From Cyclina sinensis (Eukaryota > Mollusca > Bivalvia > Venerida > Veneridae): DNA of 64,000 bases. The notes below the pieces were generated by a model. It was given only the letters and a program-made list of their open reading frames with translations. It did no database searches and had not been told where the DNA came from. Where the stretch lies: assembly GCA_012932295.1 (NCBI GenBank), contig JAAONU010000010.1:27959348-28023347 (forward strand), read 5' to 3'. Made by a program: the position numbers and the translations under genes. This document shows positions 61,080-64,000 of this stretch, in pieces (within the stretch, counting starts at the first letter, position 1; each line of letters starts with the position of its first letter).

Positions 61080-61960
61080 ATAAAGCATAATCTCTATCCA
61101 GAGCAGATGTGTTTAAATGCGGTAAAATGGATTCTGAAGGTAAAAAAGTGGTTCGTGATGAGAATAAGTACCCATGGTTGTATAATCAATGTGAAGATAG
61201 TAGAGCCAGAACTTAGAAAACAAATGTAATATCACTAGTTAAGAGCTTCCAGAAATCTTATATAGGGACTTGAATTCATTGATGAAGCATATGCTTAAAT
61301 ATTTTATGGATATTTAAAGTGCGAAGTAAAAGGAAAATGAGTTCGTTGTTCAGAAAATGATGTTTGTTAGCATCCAAAAGAATGCCATCTGGGTCATCAT
61401 AAAAAGAAGAAAAAAGGGAAAAATCACTAACTATATACTGGTATTATTGTTTGTGGAGAGAGAAAGGGTGTAGCATTCTGCAGTGTGTCTGAGTCACTGA
61501 ATCATGCACCTGGTGGAATCTGACGACACGCGAGAAGCGAAGGGCTGCCAAGTAAGATCCGATAATGATATTGCCTCAGCTAGAGATTTTGAAGACCTGA
61601 TGACACAAGTATATGCAAATGTTATACTAGTTACAGAAATAGATATCGAAGTAGTGCAGCAAAAAACTAGAATCGCTAAAAAGTTTTAAGACAATACTCT
61701 AGGTTATGGTTAAGCGTTTAGTACCTGACCTTATGTTATATCTGACGCAATAGATTACAGAACTATAACTTGGAGTTGCAACATGCTAAAATGATAGAAA
61801 ACCACACAAGATAAATCTGATAATGCGCAAGGGAAAGACGTCCAGAGAAGAAGCCGTTAAAATTCAAAAAACGCATATCAAGAAAAAACACAGTCAGAAA
61901 ACACAGTCTCCCTACACAGGCAAAAAAGAGTATATATTTTAAAGTGATCATTTCAAAAAA
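61080..61960 (+). pseudogene. Cys-rich zinc-finger-like gene remnant, copy 3
   Basis: Counterpart of 40241-41065. The Cys cluster is more decayed here: VRDENKYPWLYNQCEDS, where several Cys of copy 2 are Arg, Tyr or Ser, then KGK-stop-VRCSENDVC-stop-HPKECHLGHH. A 61-codon frame at 61504-61689 is part of the remnant. Dead. Confidence 0.5.
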
Positions 61961-61989
61961 AGAAACACCACAAACAAATAACGATATGA

Positions 61990-62325
61990 GAACTCGTGGT
62001 CTTATCGGTAGGGTGCACCAAACTCACACTGGCCCCAATACGTATTCACAGGAACAAGCATGTACAAGTTGTCCTGGTGAATTTATTCATCAACTTGACA
62101 ATGCTGCATGCAAAAGCACACGAACATATAAAACAAAAAGCTAACGGCTTTGTAAAATTGAAATAGGTAGTTCGATTTGATCTTGATGCAGATGAGAACA
62201 AACCAGGAAACTAGCAATCTCTTTCCGTGTCAAGGTCATGCAAAATGTAACCATGTACCTTCTTCTGGGAGTCTATTTGAATACTGACACCCAAAAGATA
62301 CTGTAGATATTAGAGTAAAATGTTT
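61990..62325 (+). pseudogene. Cys-rich (EGF / Ephrin_rec_like) exon fragments
   Basis: One frame reads NTYSQEQACTSCPGEFIHQL then DNAACKS, which resembles the CTSCPAG...AAC repeat of extracellular Cys-rich (GCC2_GCC3) domains. About 130 bp on, another frame reads FPCQGHAKCNHVPSSGSLFE, EGF-like in its C.GHAxC spacing. Both end in stops. They are probably exons of a decayed secreted-protein gene, or chance. Not present in copy 2 at the same place. Confidence 0.25.
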
Positions 62326-62329
62326 ATTA

Positions 62330-63290
62330 GAACTTGTGTTAGATGAAGAAAAATACTGGTCATGATATCATGTTCAAGCGATTGCCTTGATTGTTGAAGA
62401 AAAATGTATATATTAAAATCAGTGCTCTGACGTCACTACATGGTATTCATAAGAATAATACATACATTAATTCAACTCTAACTCGTTTTCATTGTTTCAT
62501 GCAAAACAGTTAAAACTTAAAAAAAGTAAAATGATTTTGAGTAAAGTTCTTACTTACTATATGATGTTTTATATGTTTGTAAAATATAAGAATTTTGCAG
62601 ATCTAATTCAGGTTATGTTGAACTAAAATAGTCATACAAGGAAACAACATCTAGAAGTAATGGGAAAGTGTACACACGTGTGCTTGATAACGGACCAGCT
62701 CTTATTTATTTTTTTTTATAATCCGAAGTATAAGGACGTTGTCTTTATAGTTCAGTTAAAAAAGAAAACTATTTATATCTTTTATAGCTTCATCTGTTCA
62801 GCTTCGTGAAAAAAATAATTTGTAAATGAAAAGTTTGAAGCTTATTTAGTACGTTTATTATCATTAAAGTTAAAACGTGAGTTGTCAAAAAATTTAAAAT
62901 ATGTCATCTGTTTGTTTTTAAGTGCAATTTATTTTTTGTTTTTAATGACAGACACAATCTGCGACATGTTTTGGCCAAACTTTGCCAAATTGTGCATTTA
63001 AAACATTTAAATGAACAACAAAGAAAACGTCACTTCGGGCATGTCCATTGCCGTATGCAAATTTGTACAATAAATTTCGAAAGCTAACAGTCTGTCAGAA
63101 ATTCATAACCTTAGTCCCTTGAACGTATTTTCTATAAGAGAGAAAAAAAAAGCAAAGGTTAGTCAATGTCGCTGCCTCAACCGCTGCCTCAACTTTGTTT
63201 ACCCTTATAAAGTAAAGTTGGCTGAATAAATCTCTGAACAAAAATAGAAAGCTCCTGTTGTATCATGAAACGCTATGATACCCTAAATTA
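62330..63290. other. Spacer, no gene seen
   Basis: AT-rich. From about 63118 it resembles 14140 onward (GAACGTATTTTCTATA), the 3' flank of the first gene. Confidence 0.45.
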
Positions 63291-63445
63291 AATATATTTC
63301 CATATGATATGTTCTCCTACATTTGAGCTGACTGGCAGTTTGAAACTACCAAACCCCTCTTACAATGATTCAAGATGTCAAAAATATTCAGCCTAACGCA
63401 ACTTGATCCCCATACAAAAAACAAGCTGTCATAAATAACGTTTTG

Positions 63446-63451
63446 TTTTAT
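63446..63451 (-). terminator. Polyadenylation signal of fucosyltransferase copy 3
   Basis: TTTATT on the plus strand (AATAAA on the minus) lies about 85 bp after the stop codon; a second A/T-rich candidate is at 63457. In copy 1 the matching position is mutated (TTTTCATTTTA near 14335). Confidence 0.4.
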
Positions 63452-63534
63452 TACTTTTATTTTACGTGCTTGATGCATATTAAATATTCTACAAATATCA
63501 AGGCCATTACGCATTGTTTTCAAAAACGATCGGA

Positions 63535-64000
63535 TTATGAAAGACCAATCCAGTTTGAAGGATAATAGTCTTGTCTATTTATTCTGGTACTTAAACTGCT
63601 TCCTGGAACTGGATACCCATTGAAATATACGGTCGTACCTCCCGACAGCCACGCGCCCCACCAGCCAAACGTTCCGGATGTTACAATCACGTGGTCACAT
63701 AGCATCAGCAGACACATGTCATCGCCTGGGTCATGAAAAGGACTTAGAATTATGTTGTTTATGTTCTCCCTACTCCAAGCCTTATCATCACTTACAGCGA
63801 TGAACGTAACATTACCATATTTATTTTCATAAAAAGCCCTGGCATTCTTAAAATAGGTAACATTTGCAGTAATAAAACCTTGCCCTCTTAAGCGTTTGTC
63901 TGTGAAGTCACCTCGACGAATATGAATGCACACCAGTTGATATCCAGGTCTTGCAATGCTTTGCAAGAAATTTCTTGCTTTTTTTACATGTACGGTCTCA
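63535..64000 (-). CDS. Alpha-1,2-fucosyltransferase, GT11 family (copy 3, cut by window)
   Basis: C-terminal 154 residues of a third paralogue; the gene continues beyond the right edge, since the frame is open to 64000 and aligns from ETVHVKKARNF onward (copy 1 residue 219). HIRRGD, AVSDDKAW and TSGTFGWWGAWLSGG are present and the C-terminus (NWIGLS) is intact at TAA 63535-63537. One notable change is Cys to Ser in KAWSREN, where copies 1 and 2 have Cys. If that Cys forms a disulfide, folding could be affected. It is closer to copy 1 in the HIRRGD to FNGYP stretch at several positions (AVSD, NINNIILSPF). Confidence 0.9.
   Translation of the reverse strand, partial: ETVHVKKARNFLQSIARPGYQLVCIHIRRGDFTDKRLRGQGFITANVTYFKNARAFYENKYGNVTFIAVSDDKAWSRENINNIILSPFHDPGDDMCLLMLCDHVIVTSGTFGWWGAWLSGGTTVYFNGYPVPGSSLSTRINRQDYYPSNWIGLS

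Overview
This looks like nuclear DNA of an animal, most likely a bivalve mollusc. The support is AT-rich non-coding sequence, intronless Golgi-type glycosyltransferase genes, mariner, hAT-like and CACTA-like transposons, tRNA-derived SINEs, and dispersed repeats that begin near AGCTCACCTGAGC and end near GGGCCATTGGCCCTCTTG, a style I know from clams and other bivalves. The species is an inference. No bacterial, viral or organellar gene was recognised.

The backbone is a tandem segmental duplication. Three family-GT11 alpha-1,2-fucosyltransferase genes lie on the minus strand at 14411-15529, 43877-44995 and 63535 to the right edge (cut). The first two are intact, single-exon, 372-codon genes. 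To the left of each gene (its 3' side) lies a related, diverged block: copy 1 about 10036-12900, copy 2 about 37769-43830, copy 3 about 52350-62150 with insertions. Copies 1 and 2 also share an upstream block (1-2113 and 35205-36720) that starts with an AATC microsatellite and carries the same mariner insertion.

Transposons inserted after the duplication are visible because a sister copy keeps the empty site: a 510-bp inverted-repeat element at 340-849 (empty site 35490-35499) and an 857-bp hAT-type element at 54660-55516 (empty site near 11849). A 7,867-bp CACTA-like element fills 2153-10019. It has CACTGCGAAAAATA termini, a 3-bp AGG target duplication and long subterminal arrays of ATACGG/CCGTAT. 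It contains a LINE fragment, a SINE and a possible two-exon micro-gene behind four CCAAT boxes and an E2F-like site.

The 15.6-35.2 kb interval is mostly repeats. It also holds a broken DUF3504 tyrosine recombinase (Crypton/ZMYM-type) gene at about 29009-31102, flanked by inverted repeats. The 39.7-43.8 kb and 61.1-62.3 kb intervals hold decayed protein-coding remnants (Cys-rich, zinc-finger-like) duplicated with the fucosyltransferases. The remaining stretches are AT-rich with no gene that I can support.

Functionally, the only genes likely to be active are the fucosyltransferases, which would add alpha-1,2-fucose to Golgi glycans. Everything else supportable is mobile, repetitive or decayed.
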